Shown here in pieces: positions 16,239 to 23,596 of a stretch of DNA of 40,259 bases. The DNA lies in the IMG/VR virus record IMGVR_UViG_3300044714_000170, positions 1 to 40,259 of that record. One strand, 5' to 3'. Position numbers and translations under genes: made by a program. The stretch is from a virus. The notes under the pieces were generated by a model, which ran no database searches, was not told the origin of the DNA, and saw nothing but the letters and a program-made list of their open reading frames with translations. Position 1 is the first letter of the stretch; every line of letters starts with the position of its first letter.

Positions 16239-16494
16239 CTGAACTCCATACACTTATTATTTGTTCATAAGCTCTTCTAGAAGATTCCTCATCTTCAAAC
16301 TCTACAAAATCCGCTGTATTAGCCTGGAATGTAATTCTTTTTCCACTTCGTGTGATCTTATAGATATGTTCGAGATTAATCGACATTTCTTCTTGTCCAT
16401 TGAAGCGAAATATGTCTCTTTTCTTTTTCATTTTAATTATTGGTTCTGAGATTTCTTCAGCAGCTAGATTTTCTATCGGTAAATTTTCATTCAT
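16225..16494 (-). CDS. Hypothetical protein (89 aa)
   Basis: The second half shows a beta-strand pattern (INLEHIYKITRSGKRITFQ) followed by a short helix ending in WSSDVLE, a layout of small single-domain proteins. Its stop region overlaps the coiled-coil gene by 14 bases, and its start overlaps the upstream gene by ATGA. No family is recognised. Operon context only places it with the head-gene block. Confidence 0.55.
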   Translation of the reverse strand: MNENLPIENLAAEEISEPIIKMKKKRDIFRFNGQEEMSINLEHIYKITRSGKRITFQANTADFVEFEDEESSRRAYEQIISVWSSDVLE

Positions 16495-16874
16495 TTTGTC
16501 TCCTCATAGCATTTATCACATCTCGTTGAAAACCATGTAATTCCTCTTATTTTTCCATGAGAACCACATCTTTCACATGTCTTAGAAGATAGGTATTCAG
16601 CCTCATTGATCAATTTTGATATCTCTTCAGTTTCGCAAGACATGTAAAAGCGCAAGGTGCCATATTTTTCTTTTACTTGTACAGTATACATTTCAATAGG
16701 TTCATTTTCTTCACCCTCGAAAACTTTGTGATCATGAATATTTTTTTTTATGATATTCTCAATTTTAATCGAAAGATCCTGAAGCAGATCGTACCATCCC
16801 ACATCACACTCAAATTCGATATCATTTTTGTAGAGATTTGGGCACTGAAATTTTAATACATCCCATTGATTCAT
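16491..16874 (-). CDS. Small phage protein with C-terminal zinc ribbon (127 aa)
   Basis: The middle section reads YTVQVKEKYGTLRFYMSCET, a phrase shared by a widely spread family of small phage proteins. The end carries CERCGSHGKIRG and CDKC, four Cys residues spaced for one zinc. The N-terminal half is Trp/Asp-rich. The molecular role of this family is not known to me. It is coupled to the next gene by an ATGA overlap. Confidence 0.65.
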   Translation of the reverse strand: MNQWDVLKFQCPNLYKNDIEFECDVGWYDLLQDLSIKIENIIKKNIHDHKVFEGEENEPIEMYTVQVKEKYGTLRFYMSCETEEISKLINEAEYLSSKTCERCGSHGKIRGITWFSTRCDKCYEETK

Positions 16875-16876
16875 GA

Positions 16877-17152
16877 TTACCTACGCTTGCATTGAATTAT
16901 CTTATCTTTGATAAATAAACGTCTGATTCTCCGGTAAAGGTTTAACAATCCTCTCTTAGAGTAAACAATGGGATGCTTGAGACGGAATAGAGTGCGACTC
17001 CATCGAGTACTACCCAAGAGATACCATTCGTCTAGAATCATGGTTCTTTGTGCAAATTTCACACTTACAGTGGCATCTTGGACAACATAAGCCTCGCTAT
17101 CGGTAGGACGATACACAAAAGTTTTATCATTCGTAGGAACTTTATTTGTCAT
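16877..17152 (-). CDS. Hypothetical basic protein (91 aa)
   Basis: The product has a Thr/Asp-rich N-terminus and a very basic C-terminus (LLNLYRRIRRLFIKDKIIQ). It overlaps the upstream 68-residue gene by 11 bases. No motif is recognised. The basic helix at the end could bind nucleic acid, but this is only a compositional remark. Confidence 0.5.
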   Translation of the reverse strand: MTNKVPTNDKTFVYRPTDSEAYVVQDATVSVKFAQRTMILDEWYLLGSTRWSRTLFRLKHPIVYSKRGLLNLYRRIRRLFIKDKIIQCKRR

Positions 17153-17348
17153 CTGCTTCTTTTTCTTCTAAATATTTGATAAATGGTCCAACTTCACTTC
17201 GAATCCAGTCAATGAAATCATCAGAATCACGAGACCAACATTGCCATAGAGTTATAGCTGAGTTATAATGTTTCATAACATTATCTAGATCCTTTTTAGT
17301 TAAAGATCCTTGCTTGTAGCATTTCATGAGCCAATTCCACATTTCCAT
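17142..17348 (-). CDS. Hypothetical small acidic protein (68 aa)
   Basis: The product starts MEMWNWLMKCYKQGSLTKKD and ends in an acidic run (EEKEADDK). SD AGGATAGG lies just before the ATG. It is one of four tiny genes between the large terminase and portal. No function is recognised. Confidence 0.5.
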   Translation of the reverse strand: MEMWNWLMKCYKQGSLTKKDLDNVMKHYNSAITLWQCWSRDSDDFIDWIRSEVGPFIKYLEEKEADDK

Positions 17349-17370
17349 ACCTATCCTACTAAGTATTCAA

Positions 17371-17580
17371 TTATTTTTTTTCATCTTTACTCAATAATTT
17401 TACAATCAGAGCTATGATATTTTCTTGTCTATTTTGAGACTCTGTAATTTCTTTTACTAGGAACTCTATACTTTTGATTGTTTCAAATATGGAATCTTCA
17501 TCTTCCCCTCCCTCAAAAAGACTTGTGAGATGCTTAATTCTATTTGAAAGCATGAATAATTCATTTTGTGGTGTTGTCAT
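17371..17580 (-). CDS. Hypothetical small helical protein (69 aa)
   Basis: This mainly helical and acidic product contains a Glu/Asp cluster (EGGEDEDSIFE) in the middle. Its ATG shares a base with the stop of the upstream zinc-like gene (TAATG), so the two are probably translationally coupled. No family is recognised. Confidence 0.5.
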   Translation of the reverse strand: MTTPQNELFMLSNRIKHLTSLFEGGEDEDSIFETIKSIEFLVKEITESQNRQENIIALIVKLLSKDEKK

Positions 17581-17762
17581 TAATTTTCCTTTTTGTAGCA
17601 GTTTTTACACTTCTTTTGCATACAAACGTCTACAATCTTACTATCGATATCAAAAATAGGCATCATAATCACTCTCAAAATGACTCTCTTTGGATTACCG
17701 CAGTAATCACAATGATTTTTATTATTGAAAAATTTAATCCAAGTTTTCTTTTGTTCAGACAC
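17580..17762 (-). CDS. Small Cys-rich protein (60 aa)
   Basis: The start is a GTG within the end of the large terminase gene. The product has CDYC near residue 18 and CMQKKCKNC near residue 47, together enough for one zinc site. The C-terminus is Lys-rich. It belongs to a group of at least five zinc-type mini-proteins in this genome. The function is unknown. Confidence 0.5.
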   Translation of the reverse strand: MSEQKKTWIKFFNNKNHCDYCGNPKRVILRVIMMPIFDIDSKIVDVCMQKKCKNCYKKEN

Positions 17763-19263
17763 CGTAGTACCTATTTACTGCTTTGAGATCATTCTCTGCA
17801 CTGCTATTGTCCTTTCGCTCTATTCCCTTCAACCCTACTGCCAAATACCTGAACGCATCTGCGGCATGGCTATGTTCATCATGTAGTGGTGAGTTCTTAT
17901 AGCATCCGAGCCGGTCATCCCAAACCTTTTTATAAGCTTCAAGGTGTTTAAAGCCCGTCGACGTTTTTTCTTCATCGAATATACAGCGAGATAACATTGA
18001 TCGGACAGTCTGGATGCCCTCCAGCTTGTCACATTCTTTGATGTCCAGTACAACGAACTTTCCCTCGAGGAGTGGCGTAACATAGTCAAGATATTGCGTC
18101 TTAGAACCAATGTCTCTTTTTCTCGCATCATGAGGGAAAATGTGACGTCCGAACCGATATTTCTGCTTATTGAGCCAATCAACATAGTGAGCTGCTCCTT
18201 CATCCCAGTTTTCATAGTAATTTATAATTGACACCTGTCCCCCTCTACCCACCTGGAAGCAAAATATAGCAGTAAAATCATCAAGGCCAATATCCCAGGA
18301 AGTGTGAACAGGTAGTGCATCGTCATACGGTACACGACATACAGAACCAGAAGCACGCAATTTAGCAAGTTGCGTGCCGTAATATAAACCTTCGTTCGCA
18401 CTTTCAAATGCCTCCTTTGGAGTTGAGGGATACTCCTGTTTCATTGAATCGCCGAGCATTCTTTGTTTCATCTCGTACCAGCGTCGCTGTTCTTCATCAA
18501 TCTTGCGTTGTCTTTCAATCTCTATGCGATCGAGATACTCGTTAGTTTCTTTACTCACAGTGATCTCTTTGGAGGATTCTCGGTATCCAGGCTCGTCAAA
18601 CCAAGGAAAGAAAAAGAATCGTTGTTGCATAGGGGACAGGTTCTTCCCCGCAAGGAAAAGATCCTCTGCTTGCTTACTGAATTCATAAAAATAGCCCTCT
18701 CTTCCTTCGGCAGTGGATTCGATAGCAATGACCTGATCTGTGGATACGGTATTAAGAGAACCCGTAACAATCTCCTTTGCGACGTCAGGACTTTTAGCGC
18801 ATATCTTTCCAAACTCGGAAACAAGAAGACGCTGGTATGTCCCTGATCTAAAGCCTGTAGAAACGCGATATGAGCTACCATTTTCAAAAGCAAGTTCTCC
18901 AGATCGGTCGTTTGTTGCTGAGTTAAAGGCTCTCGTCCACTGAGGCATTCGGTCGTATGCGTATTTAACTTTCTTTTTAAATATATCCTCAGCATCTTCT
19001 TTCCGATGAGCTATGATTCCGGCATTAGTATTACCATGCCAGAAGCAATCATCCAAGAAGTTTATTGAAAAATATGTTGTTACACCGAGCTGACGAGCCT
19101 TGAGAACGAGCATTTGATGCCATTCTTTCTCATAGAGTTCTTTCTGAGCCCAGTTGAGGTTAAAGAGTATTTCCTCTCCAGATTTGCTCGTGATATAATA
19201 GAGGTGGGTTAATCGCCAGAGTTTGTTATTGAGTTCTTCTTGAGTGGGGATGTACTCAATCAT
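17755..19263 (-). CDS. terL: Terminase large subunit
   Basis: This 502-residue motor packages DNA into the prohead and cuts it. The ATPase half has a Walker A-like KARQLGVTT at residues 55-63 and a Walker B-like LLVSEFGK near residue 145. The nuclease half has SWDIGLDDFTAIF near residue 318 and HDEHSHAADAFRY near residue 470, both typical acidic sites of TerL. Length is normal and the frame intact. The candidate small subunit lies four small genes upstream. Whether packaging is headful or end-specific cannot be read from the protein by eye. Confidence 0.93.
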   Translation of the reverse strand: MIEYIPTQEELNNKLWRLTHLYYITSKSGEEILFNLNWAQKELYEKEWHQMLVLKARQLGVTTYFSINFLDDCFWHGNTNAGIIAHRKEDAEDIFKKKVKYAYDRMPQWTRAFNSATNDRSGELAFENGSSYRVSTGFRSGTYQRLLVSEFGKICAKSPDVAKEIVTGSLNTVSTDQVIAIESTAEGREGYFYEFSKQAEDLFLAGKNLSPMQQRFFFFPWFDEPGYRESSKEITVSKETNEYLDRIEIERQRKIDEEQRRWYEMKQRMLGDSMKQEYPSTPKEAFESANEGLYYGTQLAKLRASGSVCRVPYDDALPVHTSWDIGLDDFTAIFCFQVGRGGQVSIINYYENWDEGAAHYVDWLNKQKYRFGRHIFPHDARKRDIGSKTQYLDYVTPLLEGKFVVLDIKECDKLEGIQTVRSMLSRCIFDEEKTSTGFKHLEAYKKVWDDRLGCYKNSPLHDEHSHAADAFRYLAVGLKGIERKDNSSAENDLKAVNRYYGV

Positions 19264-19448
19264 TACGCCTGATTTTGATTTCTTTTTGCAAAAAGTAATG
19301 CATTTTCAAGGCAAATGGTGTGAAGACATCCGACCATGAAGGAAGCTTCCATCAAATCCGGTTGTGTTCCATTGGTAAGAAGGCGAGCTATTTTCTGTAA
19401 TTTCTCTCTCATGAAATTAAACTCTTCTGAAGGAGTCTTATTAAACAT
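19263..19448 (-). CDS. Hypothetical small protein (61 aa)
   Basis: The product starts MFNKTPSEEFNFMREKLQKI and is probably all-helical. Its stop shares one base with the terL start, so it is likely coupled to terL. No motif is recognised. Such a gene between small and large terminase could encode an accessory packaging factor, an inference from position only. Confidence 0.55.
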   Translation of the reverse strand: MFNKTPSEEFNFMREKLQKIARLLTNGTQPDLMEASFMVGCLHTICLENALLFAKRNQNQA

Positions 19449-19454
19449 GTATTC

Positions 19455-19634
19455 CTACTTGTGTATGTGTTTCAATGTCTCAGCTAGACGCGCTCTTTTG
19501 CGAGTCTTTGGATTCTTGCTATGTTCAGCCTTTTTAAGCTTAGAAGCAGGAATCTTTTTCCCCTTAGCAACTCCTAGAGATTCATGAAGAGAGCCTTTTT
19601 TCATGTGCATTTTCTGTATCCACTTCTTAGCCAT
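19455..19634 (-). CDS. Small Lys-rich phage protein (59 aa)
   Basis: The product (MAKKWIQKMHMKKGSLHESL at the start) is strongly basic and ends in KRARLAETLKHIHK. I recognise this general pattern from many phage genomes, always next to packaging or head genes, but no function is known to me. SD AAGGGG precedes the ATG, and the ATG touches the upstream stop as TAATG. Confidence 0.7.
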   Translation of the reverse strand: MAKKWIQKMHMKKGSLHESLGVAKGKKIPASKLKKAEHSKNPKTRKRARLAETLKHIHK

Positions 19635-19777
19635 TATTTCCCCTTAGCGAGCTGTCGCTTGACTACATCCTTTGCTACATGCGGCAATTGCTTCTTCGGA
19701 TATCCTGCTATTGCAGTAGCCTTTTTTCCGCTCTCAATGTAGATGGTAGGCTTTCTACCTTCTTTTTTGGCCTTCAT
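19634..19777 (-). CDS. Small basic protein (47 aa)
   Basis: The product starts MKAKKEGRKPTIYIESGKKA and ends QLAKGK. It is coupled at both ends: ATGA with the small terminase candidate and TAATG with the 59-residue gene. The chain of exact overlaps shows this is a real coding segment. It is Lys-rich and may bind DNA, but no family is recognised. Confidence 0.6.
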   Translation of the reverse strand: MKAKKEGRKPTIYIESGKKATAIAGYPKKQLPHVAKDVVKRQLAKGK

Positions 19778-20211
19778 TTGAGCTTCCTTTTGTTTCTATT
19801 GACTTCCTCGAGGACTTTCTGTCTTTCCTCTTCAATGGCTCTGGCTTCCCCTTTAAGGGAGGCAGCTTTGCGAAGCTCTTTATCATTTTCATCTTTGTCC
19901 TCTTCTTCTCTTAACTCTGGATCATAGATTCTAAGATATCTATGCGCAATTGATTGATTGATTGTGCCGTCTATCCATTTTTCTCCTAAAAACACCTGAG
20001 CAGATTCATAATAAGGCCGAAACTCTTCTGTATCAACCATGCGTTTCCACTGCTTTCTGATAAAGAAATGTTTCTTGGCATACCATTCGCACCAGCGACA
20101 ACGAAGCTCACCTTTTTTCTTTTCAGACGCCCAGGCTAATAGATCTTCTCCGAGTGCGATCAGCTCTTCTTTTTCGGGAATTGAGGTTCTAGGACGACCG
20201 CCTGGCATCAT
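19774..20211 (-). CDS. Terminase small subunit candidate
   Basis: The 145-residue product begins with Gly/Arg/Pro (GGRPRTSIPEKEELIALGED), like many small terminases. A helical middle (WYAKKHFFIRKQWKRMVDTE) resembles their DNA-recognition bundle, and a highly charged helical C-terminus follows. Small subunits bind the packaging site and hand DNA to TerL. It lies upstream of terL with only tiny genes between. The call rests on position and this general plan. The start at 20211 overlaps the upstream stop by ATGA; a second Met follows at once. Confidence 0.6.
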   Translation of the reverse strand: MMPGGRPRTSIPEKEELIALGEDLLAWASEKKKGELRCRWCEWYAKKHFFIRKQWKRMVDTEEFRPYYESAQVFLGEKWIDGTINQSIAHRYLRIYDPELREEEDKDENDKELRKAASLKGEARAIEEERQKVLEEVNRNKRKLK

Positions 20212-20393
20212 TGAATCTCCAAATGTATCTTCACTTGAACTGATTCCGGCTCTCCTTGAAAGTTTTTTTTAGCTTGCTCTATGCAGGAAATTATCACCGG
20301 ATCATCATCTGATACGGCGTAGCTCTTATAGATCAAGAAATTTTGTCTATAAGTTCTTTCGGAATCTTTTAATATCACAGTTAATTCATTCAT
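20208..20393 (-). CDS. Hypothetical small protein (61 aa)
   Basis: The product starts MNELTVILKDSERTYRQNFL and has alternating beta and helical segments. It is coupled to the small terminase candidate by an ATGA overlap. It lies 28 bases after the GroES-like gene. No function is recognised. Confidence 0.5.
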   Translation of the reverse strand: MNELTVILKDSERTYRQNFLIYKSYAVSDDDPVIISCIEQAKKNFQGEPESVQVKIHLEIQ

Positions 20394-20421
20394 GAGCTCA
20401 AACTAGATAATAAAAAAGATT

Positions 20422-20661
20422 TTAGTCAAGCTTTGCTAATACGCTTGCTTCATCGATGACTAAATATTTTTCATTTTCACATTCAATTTCAACGCCATAA
20501 TGCTTTTCTAGATAAATGATATTTCCAACTTTTACTTTGGTAACTTCATCTCCTATCGCAAGAACGTGAAATTGAGTAGGTTTTTGATTATTAAGAATGA
20601 GAGATCCGTGCTTTACTTCCACGGGCTTGATAAGAATTCGTTTGGCTACTGGCGTTAACAT
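20422..20661 (-). CDS. GroES-like co-chaperonin with a shortened mobile loop
   Basis: The start at 20661 was chosen for its SD (AGGAG, 6 bases away); a longer frame to 20724 lacks one. The 79-residue product follows the GroES plan: LTPVAKRILIKPVEV, then HGSLIL, HVLAIGDEV, VKVGNIIYLEK and YLVIDEASVLAKL. Host GroES proteins are about 95 residues. Here the segment between the first strand and the GSLIL strand, which holds the mobile loop that contacts GroEL, is clearly shorter. Phages such as T4 (gp31) encode their own co-chaperonin to fold the capsid protein. Placement at the head of the packaging-capsid block fits this use. Confidence 0.8.
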   Translation of the reverse strand: MLTPVAKRILIKPVEVKHGSLILNNQKPTQFHVLAIGDEVTKVKVGNIIYLEKHYGVEIECENEKYLVIDEASVLAKLD

Positions 20662-20710
20662 ACTAGACTCCTGTTTTTTCGAATCGTTTTTATGAATATT
20701 TACATTACAC

Positions 20711-20739
20711 TTGCAAATAAACACAAGTTAAAGTATTAT
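20711..20739 (+). promoter_or_regulatory. Promoter candidate for the 71-residue gene
   Basis: TTGCAA (20711-20716) and TATTAT (20734-20739) are 17 bases apart. The -35 box lies in an imperfect inverted repeat, ACTTG with CAAGT. The same TTGCAAATAAA stretch forms the -35 region of the replication-operon promoter near 23.77 kb, hinting at a common regulator. Confidence 0.55.
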
Positions 20740-20740
20740 G

Positions 20741-20758
20741 TTCTCCCATCAGGGAGAA
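20741..20758. promoter_or_regulatory. Perfect 7-bp hairpin holding the SD
   Basis: TTCTCCC, four loop bases and GGGAGAA form a perfect stem just before the ATG at 20766. The right arm contains the SD (GGGAG). It could be an operator across the transcription start or an RNA hairpin that hides the ribosome site. Confidence 0.55.
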
Positions 20759-20765
20759 AATTTTT

Positions 20766-20981
20766 ATGGCATACCAACTGAAATTTTTCGAAGAAGAGAA
20801 AACAGAATTGGAATACATCCGAGAGGATATGAAATGCGTTAAAGAGAGCAGTGAGAAAGTACGAAGAGGGGTATTTGCCCGTCACAATAAGCTAGCTCGT
20901 CAGTACGTAGAATTAAGCGAAAGATTGCAAATCATTGAGAGAAATATATGCCAAGACTCTACCAAATTACTTCAATTCTAA
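20766..20981 (+). CDS. Small coiled-coil protein (71 aa)
   Basis: The product (MAYQLKFFEEEKTELEYIRE at the start) is helical with heptads and a VRRGVFARHNKL patch. This pattern is common among short phage proteins of unknown role. SD GGGAG lies in a hairpin. It is a lone plus-strand gene whose 3' end overlaps the RusA-like gene by 23 bases. It has its own promoter candidate and may be an early regulator or moron. Confidence 0.65.
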   Translation: MAYQLKFFEEEKTELEYIREDMKCVKESSEKVRRGVFARHNKLARQYVELSERLQIIERNICQDSTKLLQF

Positions 20982-21501
20982 TGCCGTATTCTGCACTTTT
21001 TACTTGATGGCATGAGATTGATATCCTTTCGTCTCCATCGGCTCTTCCTGGCCTGTACTCCCCGGTGATTATTGCGCATACGGCATCAACAATATATTTG
21101 AAGCTCATGGGCAAATTGTCAAATGGGTCGAGCTTTTCGGGGGCAAAACGCGTCAACAGGATAGAGCACGGCAACTGAATGGTTCCCTTCAGAGGATTCA
21201 AGGCCAGAGAAACGATCCTCTGCTGCTGTTTATGCCTCCCGTGCTTCACCTGCCAGGGCTCGAAGCAGTTAGCCTCACTGACCGTCTTGATCGGCAGGTC
21301 TAAGAGTATCTTTCCCTCGAAGACCTCCGATTTCATCGTTATTAGGCTAAAATTTCGTCTCTTTCTATTACCCGCTACCCTTGTACTGCCCTGTCGATTT
21401 GAGCGAGTTTTTGATCCCTTTCTGATTGAATTTGAGGCATTCTGGTTACCCGATTGATCCTCAAAACGGAACCTCGTCATCGCTTTTACTATTTTGCGCA
21501 A
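20959..21501 (-). CDS. RusA-like Holliday junction nuclease
   Basis: RusA resolves four-way DNA junctions in phage recombination and replication. The C-terminal part holds the expected acidic pattern: LDPFDNLPMSFKYIVDAV, then a few residues, then a DGDERI segment, about residues 124-165, followed by a final strand. The start is a TTG at 21501 with a very good SD (GGGAGG, 5 bases away), inside the end of the upstream gene; an inner ATG is possible. The N-terminal 55 residues are basic and Asn/Ser-rich, an extension not typical of RusA. It closes the replication operon. Confidence 0.65.
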   Translation of the reverse strand: MRKIVKAMTRFRFEDQSGNQNASNSIRKGSKTRSNRQGSTRVAGNRKRRNFSLITMKSEVFEGKILLDLPIKTVSEANCFEPWQVKHGRHKQQQRIVSLALNPLKGTIQLPCSILLTRFAPEKLDPFDNLPMSFKYIVDAVCAIITGEYRPGRADGDERISISCHQVKSAEYGIRIEVIW

Positions 21502-21781
21502 CGTAACCTCCCGTAGCTCTATTTTCCCACCCTCGAGATTCCAGGAAATGTTTGATATCTTCTTGCAAGAAATTGCTGTCTTGGGAATATGACTTCAAAT
21601 ATTTCTTTTCACCGTTCTGCTTGACGGATGCGTTTATCACATCCCAGAACATACCGCCATTCTGCATTTTTTTCCTCAAATACGTCACTCTATGCTTTTT
21701 CTCTATGCACAAAATAACCGCTTCTTTCGTGTATTCATCCTCTGGAAAACTTTCATGGCTAACAAAATCAAATCCGTTCAT
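21461..21781 (-). CDS. Replication-operon protein with an SSB-like acidic tail (106 aa)
   Basis: The C-terminus ends in SKSDDEVPF, almost the same as the DDDIPF tail of single-strand-binding proteins, which docks many replication partners. The rest (KEAVILCIEKKHRVTYLRKK, then MFWDVINASV) is not a clear OB fold by eye. It may be a divergent SSB or a factor that mimics its tail. It is coupled to the initiator gene by an ATGA overlap (21778-21781). Confidence in a replication role is moderate. Confidence 0.55.
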   Translation of the reverse strand: MNGFDFVSHESFPEDEYTKEAVILCIEKKHRVTYLRKKMQNGGMFWDVINASVKQNGEKKYLKSYSQDSNFLQEDIKHFLESRGWENRATGGYVAQNSKSDDEVPF

Positions 21782-22767
21782 GCAATCCTCATGCTGTTTT
21801 TGCTTATATTTTCTTCACACTTTTTCTCAAATTCCCCATCAGAAAATGGGATAAAAATACTTTCTTGGTATGGACTTTGGCTCTCAAAAAGTATTCCCGT
21901 TTGATCTTTCTTTTTGTTTCGGTACATGGAGCATTTCCATCCATTGGCCTTCTTAAAATCACAAAATGTCATACATAATTTTTTAGCGAAAGCAAAATTA
22001 TCTTCAAGTCGAGCTTTTGTATCCTCGGGAATCTTCCACTGCGATAGAGCATTTGGCCAATCGAGAATTTCCTTTTTTCTCTTGGGGCTTTTCTGAATGA
22101 AAACAATTGCTTGTATGACTTTCTGCTCATCTCCTTTGATCCGAATGCACGCCTCAAGTTCTTCCTGGCTCAAGAAGACTCCTGGAATTATCTCTCGTTT
22201 CCCTTTCGAAAGAAAATCATCCGTCAACGCATCATCCCGACCCGAAGGGATTGAGGGATGATCTTCTTTTTCTTGATCATTCTTAATCCTTCTTAATCCT
22301 TCTTGTTTATCGCCCTTGATTCGCCCTTGATTCGCCCTTGATTCGCCCTTTCGTTCGCCCTTTGAGTGGTTATCGCTTTCTGAATTTATATCCCAAACTT
22401 CTGAATTACAAAGCTCTACGAGAGTTCCTTCTGTGGTTGGTTCGTTCGCCCTTTCGTTCGCCCCATTTGTGGTTTCAAATAATTTCTTCGTTTGTTTTGC
22501 CTTTTTTCTTGTGCGACTCGTAACAACGATTTTTATGAGTCCTTGTTCCACCAAAACTTTCTTGGCATACCTGTACTCTTTGTCGGTCATTCCATAGTTT
22601 TTGTGGCCTCCTAAATGGCATTGACCGATTGTGAGGCCGTCAAGATTTCCGTTTTTTCTCCTTGCTTGGTTGGCAATAATCATCAAAAGGATAAATGCGT
22701 TCTTGTATTTAATGGCAAATTGTATTGCCGCTTCGGATGGAATAAATTTTAGAAATCTTTCAGACAT
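21778..22767 (-). CDS. Replication initiator, lambda O-like
   Basis: The ATG at 22767 has an SD (TGGAG, 5 bases away), so I prefer it to the longer frame. The N-terminal 100 residues form a winged helix-turn-helix of the phage replication O type (TIGQCHLGGHKNYGMTDKEY, then KKVLVEQGLIKIV). A long charged, low-complexity linker follows, and a separate C-terminal domain is probably for helicase recruitment. The linker DNA holds seven TCGCCC iterons, as lambda O holds the lambda origin. No helicase or polymerase is visible in the window, so host enzymes are needed. Family call by eye. Confidence 0.7.
   Translation of the reverse strand: MSERFLKFIPSEAAIQFAIKYKNAFILLMIIANQARRKNGNLDGLTIGQCHLGGHKNYGMTDKEYRYAKKVLVEQGLIKIVVTSRTRKKAKQTKKLFETTNGANERANEPTTEGTLVELCNSEVWDINSESDNHSKGERKGESRANQGRIKGDKQEGLRRIKNDQEKEDHPSIPSGRDDALTDDFLSKGKREIIPGVFLSQEELEACIRIKGDEQKVIQAIVFIQKSPKRKKEILDWPNALSQWKIPEDTKARLEDNFAFAKKLCMTFCDFKKANGWKCSMYRNKKKDQTGILFESQSPYQESIFIPFSDGEFEKKCEENISKNSMRIA
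22281..22463. repeat. Iteron array and AT-rich repeats: probable replication origin
   Basis: Seven copies of TCGCCC occur, at 22310, 22321, 22332, 22343, 22355, 22446 and 22458. Spacing is 11 or 12 bases, one helix turn. On one side, 22281-22300 holds two copies of a 10-base AT-rich unit (TCTTAATCCT), like an unwinding element. All lie inside the initiator gene. Confidence 0.65.
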
Positions 22768-22860
22768 GATACTCCAGAAAAGCATTGCATACTTTAGCAT
22801 GGAGTAATATAATGAGAGCATTCATAGGCTTCTCATAAGCGCGTCTCCATGACACGCGGT

Positions 22861-22890
22861 AAACGCCCCGATTGGTCGTCGGGGCGTTTT
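22861..22890 (+). terminator. Perfect 11-bp hairpin, probable terminator
   Basis: AAACGCCCCGA, a 7-base loop and TCGGGGCGTTT pair perfectly. On the plus strand TTTTCATTTT follows; on the minus strand the T run is weaker. It lies between the 91-residue gene and the initiator. It could block plus-strand transcripts from entering the replication genes or set a partial stop on the minus strand. Confidence 0.75.
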
Positions 22891-22940
22891 CATTTTGCAC
22901 AATACCACATTCCTTTTTGCTAATGCAATAAAGTTGTATG

Positions 22941-23216
22941 CTATTCATTTAGAGCTGGCCCTGTAATGTCTACCTGAAAAGTCTCATCGCATTCAACGAA
23001 GTCGATCAAATTCAGAAACATGAGAGGAGCCAGTAAATTTCTGTACATGGTAGGGGATATCAAATATTCCTTACGGACATTTTTTTTATGCGTAACAACA
23101 TGCATTTTCTTTCCTTTCTTCTTCCATATTTGCATATAAAGAAAAGCAGATTTTGGGCAGTTTTTTAATACTCTTAAGAAATATTTTAAAGGAGGAAATT
23201 CATTATAATCATTCAT
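22941..23216 (-). CDS. Putative winged-helix replication-operon protein (91 aa)
   Basis: The ATG at 23216 overlaps the upstream stop as ATGA and has SD AGAGGAG, so I use it instead of a longer frame. The product (MNDYNEFPPLKYFLRVLKNC) looks like a small winged helix: a helix, a KKKGKKM loop, a helix with ISPTMYRNLLAPL and a final beta pair. It could be a regulator or helper of initiation. It precedes the terminator-like hairpin at 22861. No exact family is recognised. Confidence 0.55.
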   Translation of the reverse strand: MNDYNEFPPLKYFLRVLKNCPKSAFLYMQIWKKKGKKMHVVTHKKNVRKEYLISPTMYRNLLAPLMFLNLIDFVECDETFQVDITGPALNE

Positions 23217-23542
23217 GCGTCTTTCTCCTCTAATTTTCTCTTCCAAAATATGACTTTGTCTTGGGGTTTTAGGCGTAATCCACACCATATCGACCCATTT
23301 ATCCATCCGGGAATGGTTTTTTCTCTTTCAAGTCTCATGTAAACTAAATCGAAGTCATCGGGAAGATATTTTTTGCTTTCTGCCCATCCCTCGATATCGT
23401 ATTCAAAATCTTGATAAGAATAAAAAATACGTGTTTTTTTTGACTTTCCAGTTTCTTCGTTTTTAGTGATTTTAAAGAATTTAAAATCACTTACTTTAAT
23501 CGCTGGAAAATAGGGGGGAAGAGGGGATTGTTTTTTTTCCAA
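23213..23542 (-). CDS. Hypothetical protein, first full gene of the replication operon (109 aa)
   Basis: The preferred start is a TTG at 23542 with SD GAGGAT 6 bases away; an earlier TTG at 23557 lies ahead of that SD. The product is Lys/Phe/Trp-rich with an FYSYQDFEYDIEGWAE block and no known motif. Its leader contains an 11-codon frame, a hairpin and a converging antisense RNA. This makes it the point where operon expression is probably set. Confidence 0.55.
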   Translation of the reverse strand: MEKKQSPLPPYFPAIKVSDFKFFKITKNEETGKSKKTRIFYSYQDFEYDIEGWAESKKYLPDDFDLVYMRLEREKTIPGWINGSIWCGLRLKPQDKVIFWKRKLEEKDA

Positions 23543-23566
23543 AGATATTATCCTCAATAAAATTTG

Positions 23567-23596
23567 TTGTTTTTTTTATCGAGGAAAACTTATGAT
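23567..23596 (+). promoter_or_regulatory. Promoter candidate for the antisense RNA
   Basis: TTGTTT (23567-23572) and TATGAT (23591-23596) are 18 bases apart on the plus strand. Transcription from about 23603 would end at the terminator at 23717-23750. The boxes are moderate matches in T-rich DNA, so this site is less sure than the terminator it would serve. Confidence 0.45.

Noticed and set aside
22310-22463. Short regular repeats considered as a CRISPR array
   Set aside because: Units are 11-12 bp without spacers and lie inside a coding frame, which fits iterons.
22760-22948. A 62-codon minus frame between the 91-residue gene and the initiator
   Set aside because: It runs through the 11-bp terminator hairpin and has no SD. 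The interval is better read as terminator plus leader.
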